Source: CAYSZB01 sp964435475 (GTDB lineage: Bacteria > Chloroflexota > Anaerolineae > Anaerolineales > Anaerolineaceae). From it: a stretch of DNA of 22,983 bases. The translations under genes were made by a program, and so were the position numbers. Of this stretch, positions 15,634 to 22,983 are shown in pieces (position 1 is the first letter of the stretch; each line of letters starts with the position of its first letter). The notes beneath the pieces were generated by a model. The model was not told where the DNA came from. It saw nothing but the letters and a program-made list of their open reading frames with translations, and searched no databases. The stretch is from NCBI GenBank assembly GCA_964435475.1, contig CAYSZB010000038.1:1-22983 (forward strand), read 5' to 3'.

Positions 15634-17640
15634 TTACGGCTTCCAGGTCGGGTGAAAATCATCTGCCGGGTCTGCAGCAACCACCTGCACGCCCACGTCG
15701 GACTGCAGGAGGTAAATTTCAGAGTTGCCTGCCTGACCTTGACCGCTGAAGGCGATCCAGGCACCCAGGTTGGATGAATAAGCCGGGTCCTCCGGCATTT
15801 TTACCCCCAAATCCAGGTCCATTGGCTGCCCACCAGGCGCATAGGTTGCCAGGCCACTGCCAGTTCCCAGGTCAAAGATGATCGTGTTACCGCCCGGTTT
15901 CCAATCCGGGTGCAGCATCATCTTCCAGATGCCCTCCTTGAGCAAACGGGGATCACCCGACCCATCCGATGAGATCAGCCAGACCTGGGGTTGGTTGGTA
16001 AGCGGGTCCGGGGCAACAAAGGCAATCTGTGTGCCGTCTGTTGACCAGGCAGGCTGGCGGCTTTCCGTCGCGCGGTTCATCAGGCGGGTGATCGAGCGGC
16101 TGGCAATGTCATAGACATGCACCTGGGGCTTTCCGGTTTGTAACGAAGTAAAGGCAATTTTCAATCCATCCGGTGACCAGTCCGGGTCATAATCACCGGT
16201 CCTGAACTGGGAGATCACATCGGGGCGTCGTGTTGCCAGGTCAAGCATCACCAGGCTGGCACCCGCATAGCGTTCCATTTTGCCGGCACACGGTGTGATA
16301 TAGACCAGTTTGCTGCCATCCGGTGACCAGGCTGGCTGGCAGGCACCATCTTTTTCAACCGTCAATTGCAGCAAACCGCTGCCATCAGCATTCACCAGCC
16401 ATACCTGCGGCAAACCTCCGCCGCGTTCACTGGTAAATGCCAGTTGGGCTATTGGTGGTTGTGTTTCAGCAGGAGCAGGTTCCTGTGTCGCAGGTGCCCG
16501 GGTGGCGGTCGGTTCGATCGTGCTTTCCGGCAGGACCACTGGCAGATCAGTGTTGGTCGCAGTTGGTTGGAGTGTATCGGTTGGTTGCTTTACGATCAAC
16601 TGGCTGGTCGCAATCGCAACACCTGTTGGTTCGATCGTGGGTTTTATTGCCCGCAGCATCAATGGCACCCCAACCGCCAGCGCCATAACCACAACCAGCA
16701 GCGGTATTACCCAGATCAACCAGCGGCCTTTTTTCTTATGCTTCCCTGTTGGTTGGCCCGGCTTAGCTTTATCCTGGACCGCATTTTGACTGTTTAATGA
16801 TACTCCACCCGGCACTGATACCGGTTGTGTCAGGCTGAAAGCACTCAACAGCGCCTGCTTAAATTCCACCACACTGGAAAACCGGTCTTCCAGCTTCAAT
16901 GACATCGCTTTTTCGATCACCCCGGCAATATCGGCTGGTACATCCCGGTTCAAAGCCTTCAGCGGCACGATCTGATCAGAGCCCATGGCCCGCTCCAGCG
17001 CATCCAGAGGCTGCCTGCCGCTCAGAGCGGTATAAAGCGTGGCACCCAGGGCATAAATATCACTGCGCATCTCGGTGCCGTGGGCATATTGCTCAACCGG
17101 CGAGTAACCCGGGGTGATGCCCTGGGCACCGGTCGAGGTCATCTCACCCGCCTGGTATTCTTTTGCCAGCCCAAAATCCACCAGGTGAACGCTGCCATCC
17201 TGTGATAACTTGATGTTGGCTGGTTTAACATCCCGGTGCACGATCGGCGGCTTGCAGGCATGCAGGTAGTCCAGGGCATCGCACACCGGGATGGCGATCG
17301 CCATCGTTTCCGCCAAGGTCAAAGGCCGGCCAATTTTGGCCAGGTGCTCACGCAGGTCATCCCCGGGGATGTAATCCATCACCAGGTATTCGCCCAGGTC
17401 TTCCAGGATGAAATGATCGATCACCCGCGGCAGTGCAGGGTGGCGCAGGCGGGCGAGGATGGTCGCCTCCTTGCGGAACTGGCGGGAGTGGTCCGGGGTG
17501 GTATAGTTGTTTTCTTTGACCGCCACGGTCACTTTGAGCACCACATCATCCGCCAGGTAGACTGCACCCATCCCGCTCTGGCGCAGCAAGTTCCGGATCA
17601 GGTAACGATCATGTAACAGGTAATCTTTGGGAAGGGTCAC
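15634..17640 (-). CDS. Membrane Hanks-type Ser/Thr protein kinase with C-terminal PD40/TolB-like propeller
   Basis: A 668-aa receptor-like kinase. The cytoplasmic kinase domain spans about 10-270: K42 in VAVK, E58, catalytic HRDVKPAN (135-142), DFG (155-157) and the activation segment GITPGYSPVEQYAHGTEMRSDIYALG. The glycine loop is degenerate (RQSGMGAV). A basic stretch (HKKKGR) and one TM helix (about 307-329) lead to a Thr/Pro-rich linker (about 330-395). The outer part (about 400-668) has repeated PD40-like blades such as QPAWSPDGSKLVYIT, DPDWSPDGLKIAFTS and QPAWSTDGTQIAFVA, presumably a ligand-sensing beta-propeller. The start is GTG 17640, well supported by GAGGAG 7 nt upstream. It is convergent with the desulfhydrase gene, only 23 nt apart with no terminator seen, and divergent from the Thr-Pro-rich membrane protein. 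Ligand and targets are unknown. Confidence 0.95.
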   Translation of the reverse strand: MTLPKDYLLHDRYLIRNLLRQSGMGAVYLADDVVLKVTVAVKENNYTTPDHSRQFRKEATILARLRHPALPRVIDHFILEDLGEYLVMDYIPGDDLREHLAKIGRPLTLAETMAIAIPVCDALDYLHACKPPIVHRDVKPANIKLSQDGSVHLVDFGLAKEYQAGEMTSTGAQGITPGYSPVEQYAHGTEMRSDIYALGATLYTALSGRQPLDALERAMGSDQIVPLKALNRDVPADIAGVIEKAMSLKLEDRFSSVVEFKQALLSAFSLTQPVSVPGGVSLNSQNAVQDKAKPGQPTGKHKKKGRWLIWVIPLLVVVMALAVGVPLMLRAIKPTIEPTGVAIATSQLIVKQPTDTLQPTATNTDLPVVLPESTIEPTATRAPATQEPAPAETQPPIAQLAFTSERGGGLPQVWLVNADGSGLLQLTVEKDGACQPAWSPDGSKLVYITPCAGKMERYAGASLVMLDLATRRPDVISQFRTGDYDPDWSPDGLKIAFTSLQTGKPQVHVYDIASRSITRLMNRATESRQPAWSTDGTQIAFVAPDPLTNQPQVWLISSDGSGDPRLLKEGIWKMMLHPDWKPGGNTIIFDLGTGSGLATYAPGGQPMDLDLGVKMPEDPAYSSNLGAWIAFSGQGQAGNSEIYLLQSDVGVQVVAADPADDFHPTWKP

Positions 17641-17682
17641 CGTTTTCTCCTCGCTGGAAAGGGATTTCTTCGTATTGTGTCA

Positions 17683-17710
17683 ATTATAGTATTAATCACA
17701 GGCTGGTGAA
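17683..17710 (-). promoter_or_regulatory. Predicted promoter of the Ser/Thr kinase gene
   Basis: Minus-strand TTCACC (17710-17705), a 16-nt spacer, then a consensus TATAAT (17688-17683). The kinase GTG is about 43 nt downstream. It lies in the 136-nt region shared with the divergent gene. Confidence 0.6.
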
Positions 17711-17747
17711 GTTGGGATGGGCTCTCATCCCGGGTCAAAAATTAGGC

Positions 17748-17753
17748 TATAAT
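17748..17753 (+). promoter_or_regulatory. -10 element of the Thr-Pro-rich membrane protein gene
   Basis: A consensus TATAAT 23 nt before the ATG at 17777; no clear -35 is seen. A 6-bp inverted repeat (GGGATG 17714-17719, CATCCC 17726-17731) lies where the -35 would be and between the two divergent promoters, so a shared regulator could bind there. Confidence 0.5.
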
Positions 17754-17776
17754 CTGCACAAGCAAGCGAAAATCAA

Positions 17777-18661
17777 ATGAAGATCGAGATCCATTCCACC
17801 GTTTTGACCTTCGTCATCTTATCAGCCATTCTAGCCGTGGTGCTGATCCTGCGCAGCATCTCTGCCATCCGCAAAGCGAAGCGCCTGCCATTTTTCTTCA
17901 AGCGCCAGCAGATGATCAGCCGGGCGATCAGGCTCATCTTTATTGCATTGATCCTGGCAGGAGTTGGCGGACTGATGTACGGCTATGGCGAAAAGGTGAT
18001 CTACCGCTACTTCCCGCCCACCCCCACCCCGACCCAGACGCCCACCATCACCATGACGCCCACCATCACCATGACGCCCACCATCACGATGACGCCCACC
18101 ATCACCAACACGCCGTCCATCACCAACACACCATCCGTCCCGGGCAGTGTGGAAGCGCTGTTTGAAGGGGTGGTGACTCCCAACCCGGATGCCATCTTCA
18201 GCCCGATCCAATTCGCCCAGAGGATGTCTGACGCGTACCTGCCGGTCAACCCGGCCAACGATTTTGCCAACCCGGTCGGCAAACTGTATGGCGCTTTCAG
18301 CTACAACAACATGCAGGATGGCATGCAGTGGAGCGCCCTGTGGCTCTACCAGGGACAACTGGTATACTACGAGACCTCTGTTTGGAATGGCGGCTCGGGC
18401 GGCTACGGCTATACAGAGTGGGAACCTGACGCTGAATCGTGGCTGCCGGGCATGTATGAAGTGCAGATCTTTATCGGGCTGGAGTGGAAGGTCAGCGGTT
18501 ATTTCACGGTCACCGGCAACCCGCCCACCTCCTCACCCACCCCGACCCTCACCCTGACGCCGACCGCCACCCAGACACAGACTGCCACGCGCACGCCCCT
18601 GCCCAGCGCCACGCGCTGGCCCACCCTGACGCGCACGCCAACGCCCGCTCCCACGCAGTGA
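17777..18661 (+). CDS. Thr-Pro-rich membrane-anchored protein of unknown function
   Basis: A 294-aa protein with no recognised enzymatic domain. Two TM helices lie at about 7-28 (VLTFVILSAILAVVLILRSI) and 52-72 (LIFIALILAGVGGLMYGYG), separated by a very basic loop. A Thr-Pro-rich stalk with six-residue repeats (TPTITM) then leads to a compact region (about 120-250). That region is rich in aromatic residues and glycine (GAFSYNNMQDGMQWSALWLYQGQLVYYETSVWNGGSGGYGYTEW) and ends in YEVQIFIGLEWKVSGYFTV, which looks like an outer beta-sandwich. The C terminus is another TPTPT-type tail. There is no strong Shine-Dalgarno before ATG 17777. Such TPTP-rich exported proteins are common in Anaerolineae. 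It shares a divergent promoter region with the membrane kinase, so a functional link is possible but unproved. Confidence 0.85.
   Translation: MKIEIHSTVLTFVILSAILAVVLILRSISAIRKAKRLPFFFKRQQMISRAIRLIFIALILAGVGGLMYGYGEKVIYRYFPPTPTPTQTPTITMTPTITMTPTITMTPTITNTPSITNTPSVPGSVEALFEGVVTPNPDAIFSPIQFAQRMSDAYLPVNPANDFANPVGKLYGAFSYNNMQDGMQWSALWLYQGQLVYYETSVWNGGSGGYGYTEWEPDAESWLPGMYEVQIFIGLEWKVSGYFTVTGNPPTSSPTPTLTLTPTATQTQTATRTPLPSATRWPTLTRTPTPAPTQ
18038..18127 (+). repeat. 18-bp tandem repeat, five units, in coding DNA
   Basis: Five adjoining copies of ACGCCCACCATCACCATG starting at 18038, 18056, 18074, 18092 and 18110. The first two are identical, the third has one substitution, and the last two diverge. 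They encode TPTITM, TPTITM, TPTITM, TPTITN and TPSITN. In-frame slippage would change stalk length by six residues without breaking the gene. Confidence 0.9.
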
Positions 18662-18692
18662 TCGCCCGCCAACTTCGGGCAATTTAAACACG

Positions 18693-18739
18693 AATGCCCA
18701 GGGCAGTGCCAACCACTTGGTGACATCGCCTTGGGCATT
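18693..18739. terminator. Long hairpin between convergent genes, possible terminator
   Basis: AATGCCCAGGGC (18693-18704) pairs along 12 positions with GCCTTGGGCATT (18728-18739), one pair being G-U on the plus strand, with a small inner CCAA/TTGG stem in the loop. It lies in the 99-nt gap between the Thr-Pro-rich gene and psuG. Neither side has a good T run, so termination may need Rho. A shorter stem GCCCG/CGGGC (18664-18680) followed by AATTT precedes it. Confidence 0.5.
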
Positions 18740-18760
18740 AAGCTTGATTAAGTGTTAAGT

Positions 18761-19696
18761 TTACAGCAGCACGTCCAGTTTTCTCTTGAAGTTCATTGAG
18801 CGGGCGATATGGGCTGCTATTTTGGCATTGTTCAGCAGCAGTGCCAGGTTCGTCTTCAGGCTTTCACCACCGCTCAACTCGCTCACCCGGCTTAATAAGA
18901 AGGGTGTGGATGCGGCACCATGGATGCCCTTTTCCTCAGCTTCATGCACCGCCTGCTGGATCAAGCCCTCGATCTGGTCGTTGGGGATGGCAACTTCCTC
19001 CGGCGGCGGTACGACGACCAGGATACTGGAATTGAAGCCGTGGTCCCAATGTGCCCGGGCGATGCGCCCGATCTCTGCTGCGCTGTCAGCTGCCAGGTCG
19101 ACCTTGAAACCGCTGCGGCGCGAATAGAAAGCCGGGAAATCCTCCGTCTGGTAGCCGATCACCGGTACGCCCTGGGTTTCGAGGTACTCGAGGGTTGCGG
19201 CAATATCGAGGATCGCCTTGGCTCCGGCACATACCACGATCATTTTGGCTTTGCCCAGTTCATTAAGGTCAGCGGAGACATCGAACGGTGCCCCGCGGTG
19301 GATGCCGCCAATGCCGCCAGTGGCGAAGACGCGGATGCCGGCCTTTTCGGCAATGTGGCTGGTGGCGGCGACGGTCGTCCCGCCGCTAAGGTGCCTGGCG
19401 GTGGCGATGCCAAAATCGCGCAGGCTGATCTTGCGTGAATTCCTGGCATCCGCCAGGGCGTTCAACTCCTCCCCGGTCAGGCCAACATGCACCAGGCCAT
19501 CGATAAATGCAATCGTAGCCGGGGTGGCACCCTCACGACGCACTGTGTCTTCCATATCGCGGGCAAGCAGCAGGTTATCGGGGTGGGGCAGCCCATGGGT
19601 GACCACCACCGACTCCAACGCCACCAGGGGCGCACCCGCCTGCTGAGCCTGCAGCACTTCCCCGGAGAGGATAAAACGATGTTCGAGACGTTTCAT
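18761..19696 (-). CDS. psuG: Pseudouridine-5'-phosphate glycosidase
   Basis: Splits pseudouridine 5'-phosphate reversibly into uracil and ribose 5-phosphate, part of RNA-derived pseudouridine breakdown in the cytoplasm. The 311-aa protein has normal length and strong family motifs: LVALESVVVTHGLPHPDN (E28), ATGGIGGIHRGA, VVCAGAKAILDIAATLEYLETQGVPVIGYQT (with the catalytic Lys) and FPAFYSRRSGF, then HGAASTPFLLSRV near the C terminus. The ATG at 19696 has AGGA 8 nt upstream. The partner pseudouridine kinase (psuK), usually adjacent or fused, is not in this window, so phosphorylated substrate must come from elsewhere. The gene is divergent from recJ, and a 7-2-7 palindrome lies in its presumed promoter. 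Confidence 0.96.
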   Translation of the reverse strand: MKRLEHRFILSGEVLQAQQAGAPLVALESVVVTHGLPHPDNLLLARDMEDTVRREGATPATIAFIDGLVHVGLTGEELNALADARNSRKISLRDFGIATARHLSGGTTVAATSHIAEKAGIRVFATGGIGGIHRGAPFDVSADLNELGKAKMIVVCAGAKAILDIAATLEYLETQGVPVIGYQTEDFPAFYSRRSGFKVDLAADSAAEIGRIARAHWDHGFNSSILVVVPPPEEVAIPNDQIEGLIQQAVHEAEEKGIHGAASTPFLLSRVSELSGGESLKTNLALLLNNAKIAAHIARSMNFKRKLDVLL

Positions 19697-19726
19697 GCGA
19701 TCATTCCTGCTTTCTGATTTTTTCTA

Positions 19727-19742
19727 CTGGTAATTTTACCAG
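19727..19742. promoter_or_regulatory. Inverted repeat overlapping a possible psuG promoter
   Basis: CTGGTAA-TT-TTACCAG is a perfect 7-bp inverted repeat with a 2-bp centre, 30 nt upstream of the psuG start and 81 nt upstream of recJ. On the minus strand it contains TGGTAAAAT, an extended -10-like element, so a bound repressor would occlude the promoter. No regulator gene is nearby; operator function is inference. Confidence 0.45.
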
Positions 19743-19822
19743 CCCTGAAAGGACAAGGGGGCGCCATTCAGTATTGCGGGTACAATTGTCTGCAAACAGA
19801 CCTGAACATCAAGGAAAACTGC

Positions 19823-21559
19823 ATGGACCCTGAAGTAACACACAAACCCACCCCGCTCCCCAAACGCTGGCAGATCGCCATGCCAATTCCCACCCATATC
19901 GACCGCGAACTGGCTGAATTTTCGCCGATCATGCGCCAGCTGCTTTACAACCGCGGGATCGAGACCGCCCTGGTCGCCAGGGCGTTCGTGGAGGCAAGTT
20001 CTCCTTACCCAACCGACCCCTTTTACCTGAAAGACATGGAAAAAGCTGTCGAACTGCTTCGGCAGGCGATCGCTGACGGGGTACAGGTCGCCATCTACGG
20101 TGATTACGATGCCGATGGGGTGACTGCCACCGCATTATTGTATGAATTTCTGAACGTTGTCGGGTCCAGGCCCATTCCTTACATCCCCAACCGTTTTGAC
20201 GAGGGTTATGGGTTGAACATGGAGGCCATTGACAGCCTGTTTGCCCAGGGGGTCGGCCTGGTCATCACCGTGGACTGCGGCGTGCGCTCGGTCAAAGAGA
20301 TCGCCCATGCCCGTGAACTGGGGATGCACATGATCGTCACCGACCATCACCTGCCGGGCGATGAACCACTGGCGGCGGATGCGGTGATCAACCCCAAGCA
20401 GCCAGGCGACCTTTATCCTGAAAAAAACCTGGCCGGGGTTGGCCTGGCATACAAACTAGCCCAGGCCTACCTGCAGCGCTACCCTTGTGAACAGGTGGAT
20501 GCCGACCGTTGGCTGGACCTGGTCGCCATCGGCACGGTGGCGGACCTGGCGCTGCTCTCAGGCGAGAACCGCATGCTGGTCAGCCGCGGTCTCAAGCAGA
20601 TCCGCAGCAGTTCCCGCCAGGGGCTGTTCTCGATGGCACAGGTATGTGACCTCAATTTACAGAAGACCAATGCCGGCAATATCGGCTTTATCCTCGGTCC
20701 GCGTTTAAACGCTGCCGGGCGCATCGACTCCGCCATGGCGGCGTTTGAGCTGCTCACCACGCAGGACTTCATGCAAGCCGGTCAACTGGCACAGAAACTG
20801 GAAGTGCAGAACGAACACCGCCAGGCGATGACCCAGGAGATCCAGTCGCAGGCGGTTGAGATGGCACTGGGCAGGGACCCCGCCGCACCGATCATCTTTG
20901 CCGCCCGCCCGGAATTCAATGAAGGCGTGGTGGGCCTGGCAGCCTCGCGCATCGTCGAGACCTTTTACCGCCCGGCGATCATCGGGCATGTCGATGCGCA
21001 TCACACGGTTGCTTCGTGCCGCAGCATTGCCGAGTTCAACATCACCCATGCCCTGGACCAGTGTGCCGACCTGTTATTACGCTACGGCGGGCACTCGGCA
21101 GCGGCAGGTTTCAGTGTATCAAACGATAAGTGGGAGCTGCTGCAGGAAAGGCTGCTGCGGATCGCCAGGGAGGCCTTTGAGGGGGTCGAACTGATCCCGG
21201 AACTGCAGATAGACCGCGAGATCCTTTTGGATAAATTGGACGCAAAGTATGTGCCCGGGATACTGGAAGACCTGGCGCTGCTCGAGCCTACCGGGCGCGG
21301 CAACCCGGATGCCCTGTTCTGTTCACGCAACCTGAAGGTCAGGTCTGCCAGAACGGTGGGCGCGGATGGGGCGCATTTGAAGATGATGCTGCGGGCTGGC
21401 AACCGGGAGTATGAAGCGATCGCCTTCCGGCAGGGACACTGGTTCAAGGACATGCCCGGGATGGTCGACATTGCCTACACTTTTGAGGTCAACGAGTACA
21501 TGGGCAACCGCAAGCTGCAGCTGAGGGTCAGGGACCTTAAGCCCAGCCCGGAGGGGTGA
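19823..21559 (+). CDS. recJ: Single-stranded-DNA-specific 5'-3' exonuclease RecJ
   Basis: Degrades single-stranded DNA from the 5' end in recombination, mismatch and base-excision repair. The 578-aa length is typical. DHH-family motifs appear in order: motif I AIYGDYDADGVTATALL, motif II ITVDCGV, motif III IVTDHHLPGD, then DLVAIGTVADLALLSGENR. The DHHA1 domain ends in LLRYGGHSAAAGFSV, followed by an OB-fold-like C-terminal region (LEPTGRGNPDALFCSRNLKV). The ATG at 19823 has AAGGA 8 nt upstream. A TACAAT (19781-19786) and a small GTCTG-CAAA-CAGAC hairpin (19788-19801) lie in the leader, the first a possible -10 without a clear -35. The gene is convergent with the acyltransferase at 21746. Confidence 0.97.
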   Translation: MDPEVTHKPTPLPKRWQIAMPIPTHIDRELAEFSPIMRQLLYNRGIETALVARAFVEASSPYPTDPFYLKDMEKAVELLRQAIADGVQVAIYGDYDADGVTATALLYEFLNVVGSRPIPYIPNRFDEGYGLNMEAIDSLFAQGVGLVITVDCGVRSVKEIAHARELGMHMIVTDHHLPGDEPLAADAVINPKQPGDLYPEKNLAGVGLAYKLAQAYLQRYPCEQVDADRWLDLVAIGTVADLALLSGENRMLVSRGLKQIRSSSRQGLFSMAQVCDLNLQKTNAGNIGFILGPRLNAAGRIDSAMAAFELLTTQDFMQAGQLAQKLEVQNEHRQAMTQEIQSQAVEMALGRDPAAPIIFAARPEFNEGVVGLAASRIVETFYRPAIIGHVDAHHTVASCRSIAEFNITHALDQCADLLLRYGGHSAAAGFSVSNDKWELLQERLLRIAREAFEGVELIPELQIDREILLDKLDAKYVPGILEDLALLEPTGRGNPDALFCSRNLKVRSARTVGADGAHLKMMLRAGNREYEAIAFRQGHWFKDMPGMVDIAYTFEVNEYMGNRKLQLRVRDLKPSPEG

Positions 21560-21630
21560 AAGACTTCATCCAGGGAAGACCAGGATATGTCAATAAAGCA
21601 ATGGGAGTCTGATCAAACGCCCGGGGGTTT

Positions 21631-21681
21631 TAGTTTCCTAGTTTCCTAGTTTCCCTGCACATGTACCATACGGGGGAAACT
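21631..21681. repeat. Short tandem repeat and hairpin in the recJ-acyltransferase gap
   Basis: Three exact copies of TAGTTTCC (21631-21654) run into a hairpin whose arms are AGTTTCCC (21648-21655) and GGGAAACT (21674-21681), 18-nt loop. This is the only structure that I see in the 186-nt convergent gap 21560-21745. It could terminate recJ transcripts weakly (GGATTTTG follows) but lacks a proper T run. No open frame or RNA gene is evident here. Confidence 0.5.
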
Positions 21682-21745
21682 GGATTTTGCAATCGAAGGG
21701 CTCACTTTTTTGAGATATCCAGTGGAGGACGCCTATAGCGCTTAT

Positions 21746-22861
21746 TTAGCCCAGCATGCTTCTTGGCAGATCACCGCCGCTGTGGGTTTCGAGTTCGCCA
21801 CTGGTCATGTGCAGTACATGTTTTTCTGGTACGAATTGTAGTGTACAGTCCGCTTTATCCGCCCAATCCACCAGCTGCTGCAGTTGTTCCACCGCCCTGC
21901 CGACCTGCAAACCCTCTTCCATGCCAAAGCGGTAGGTAAAAAAGCCAGGATTGTGCTGTAGATAAGCACTGATCGATGCCAGGGCAGCCTTAAAACCAGC
22001 CGGGTCCGTCACCAGGTCGAGCTTTGCCAGGGGCAGGATGGGCAGCTGCAGGTTGCGGTAGAGTGCATCCAGCAAAACCGGCGTGTAAAGCAGGTGGGCG
22101 AAGCCATTTACTGCATCCAGCGCCAGTGATACAGGAATTGTGACCGAACCCTGTGCTGAAACAGCCTCGATCTTCAAAGAATAGCTTACCTGCAGGTCAT
22201 GCTTAGCCTGGTGGCGCTCGTTTTCCGGTAAGAGGTCGTTGATCTGTGCCAGGATATGGTTGGCAGCCTGCTGCAGCTGGTCTTTTTGGCTCATTTCGCG
22301 CTCTTCAAGCCGTACCACGGGAATTAACTGACCAATATTGACACATATTTTTGGCCGTTTGAGCTTCAGGATCGCCCCCAATGCGCCTTGCAGCCCACCA
22401 AAGCCGACCGGCACTATCGGTGCGCCGGAGCGCTCGCTGACCAGGGCGATGCCGGTCTGGGCTTGCATGTGGGCAGGGTCCCAGATGCCGCCCTCGGGGA
22501 AAATGCCCAGGAAAGCGCCCTGTTTGAGGACATCCACACAGGCAAGCAGTGCCTGGCGGTCGATGTTGCCGCGGTTGACACGCACCAGGTCGTAGGCATT
22601 GGCGATCCAGGCATATGCCGGGTCAAAAGGGATGTCGCCCGTGCCCAAAAACTCCACCTGGCGTGGGACCACTGCCACCAGGATGACCGCCTCAAGGGCA
22701 GAGACATGGTTGCCGGCAATGATCAGCGGACCGTGCTTGGGCAGGTTCTCTTGACCAGTGACCTGCAGGCGGGTCAACAGCCTGACCAGCAGGCAGGCTA
22801 TCCAGCGCAGGAAGAGGCGGCGCACAACGTGGCGGGGGTATTTGATCATTGTTTTGTCCAT
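21746..22861 (-). CDS. PlsC-like acyltransferase with HX4E motif and C-terminal extension
   Basis: A membrane-associated glycerolipid-type acyltransferase. From the ATG at 22861 (371 aa, MDKTMIKYPRH), an N-terminal basic and hydrophobic stretch (VVRRLFLRWIACLLVRLL) leads to NHVSALE. Here H52 is followed at the HX4D position by E57 rather than Asp. FPEGG (121-124) and SERSGAPIVPVGFGG are typical. The domain ends near residue 225. About 145 further residues (LQVSYSLKIEAVSAQGSVTIPVSLALDAVNG onwards) have no recognised domain. The frame is open up to 22975, but the extra 38 residues look non-coding. The chosen start has only AGGG 13 nt upstream; M5 at 22849 is an alternative. The substrate is unknown, and activity is less certain because of the D-to-E change. 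Confidence 0.85.
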   Translation of the reverse strand: MDKTMIKYPRHVVRRLFLRWIACLLVRLLTRLQVTGQENLPKHGPLIIAGNHVSALEAVILVAVVPRQVEFLGTGDIPFDPAYAWIANAYDLVRVNRGNIDRQALLACVDVLKQGAFLGIFPEGGIWDPAHMQAQTGIALVSERSGAPIVPVGFGGLQGALGAILKLKRPKICVNIGQLIPVVRLEEREMSQKDQLQQAANHILAQINDLLPENERHQAKHDLQVSYSLKIEAVSAQGSVTIPVSLALDAVNGFAHLLYTPVLLDALYRNLQLPILPLAKLDLVTDPAGFKAALASISAYLQHNPGFFTYRFGMEEGLQVGRAVEQLQQLVDWADKADCTLQFVPEKHVLHMTSGELETHSGGDLPRSMLG

Positions 22862-22983
22862 GTTGTGATAAACACCCTGTGAGGGACAAGGTTGCAGATG
22901 GCTGTTGGGTTTCGGGCACCTCTTAATGCAAAACCCGTGTTGGTCAACCCTTAGCATCCTGTTAACCGCCCTCAACCCAACCT

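Noticed and set aside
18001..18136. CRISPR-like array
   Set aside because: The repeats are directly adjoining 18-bp coding units without spacers.
17831..18358. Long minus-strand frame opposite the Thr-Pro-rich protein (Gly-Asp/Arg-rich repeats)
   Set aside because: It is the antisense shadow of the 18-bp repeat and has no homology-like features.
22862..22975. 38-residue N-terminal extension of the second acyltransferase
   Set aside because: Cys/Pro/His-rich composition unlike the protein, no ribosome-binding site, and the family starts near MDKTMIKYP.

Overview
The window looks like a chromosomal piece of a Chloroflexota bacterium, most likely an Anaerolineae-type organism, and probably from a draft or metagenome-derived assembly. 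The taxonomic guess is inference. It rests on moderately GC-rich coding DNA, the Thr-Pro-rich (TPTPT) membrane protein, a Hanks-type kinase fused to a PD40/TolB-like propeller, a FemAB pair, and an ExoA-type glycosyltransferase beside WcaJ-like and FlaA1-like proteins. A run of exactly 100 N (9651-9750) is an assembly gap inside a coding gene. No rRNA, tRNA, CRISPR array, transposase or phage gene was seen.

Layout. (a) 1-1587: a metK transcription unit with a well-formed sigma70-type promoter, a SAM-I (S-box) riboswitch, the riboswitch expression-platform terminator, metK and its own terminator. (b) 1782-2589: a PlsC-type acyltransferase ending at a bidirectional terminator. (c) 2596-3989, minus strand: an ECF sigma factor translationally coupled to a two-helix membrane anti-sigma factor. 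(d) 4106-6309, minus strand: a greA-lysS pair with a hairpin terminator between the genes and a good promoter in front of greA. (e) 6390-7127: a two-gene cassette of an unrecognised 107-aa protein and a DNPH1/nucleoside deoxyribosyltransferase-like protein. A small polytopic membrane protein (7219-7722) and a RidA-family deaminase (7860-8303) follow.

(f) 8393-15610: a tightly packed, same-strand cell-envelope operon. It holds an ExoA-like glycosyltransferase, a WcaJ-like polyprenyl-phosphate sugar-1-phosphate transferase (TTG start overlapping the previous stop, interrupted by the N gap), a FlaA1/WbpM-like nucleotide-sugar dehydratase/epimerase, two tandem FemAB-family proteins and a D-cysteine-desulfhydrase/ACC-deaminase family PLP enzyme whose start overlaps the second femAB stop. 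Presumably it initiates and modifies a surface glycan and branches peptidoglycan or another amino-acid-bearing acceptor. The role of the PLP enzyme in that setting is not obvious and is the most interesting functional question here.

(g) 15634-18661: a membrane Ser/Thr kinase with an extracellular beta-propeller, divergently transcribed from a Thr-Pro-rich membrane protein carrying an 18-bp tandem repeat. (h) 18761-21559: pseudouridine-5'-phosphate glycosidase (no adjacent kinase), divergent from recJ. (i) 21746-22861, minus strand: a second PlsC-like acyltransferase with an HX4E instead of HX4D motif and an uncharacterised C-terminal extension.

No clearly new defence or mobile system was found. 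Apart from 1-302, which holds the metK leader, every gene-free stretch is under 300 bases, and those with visible structure are described.
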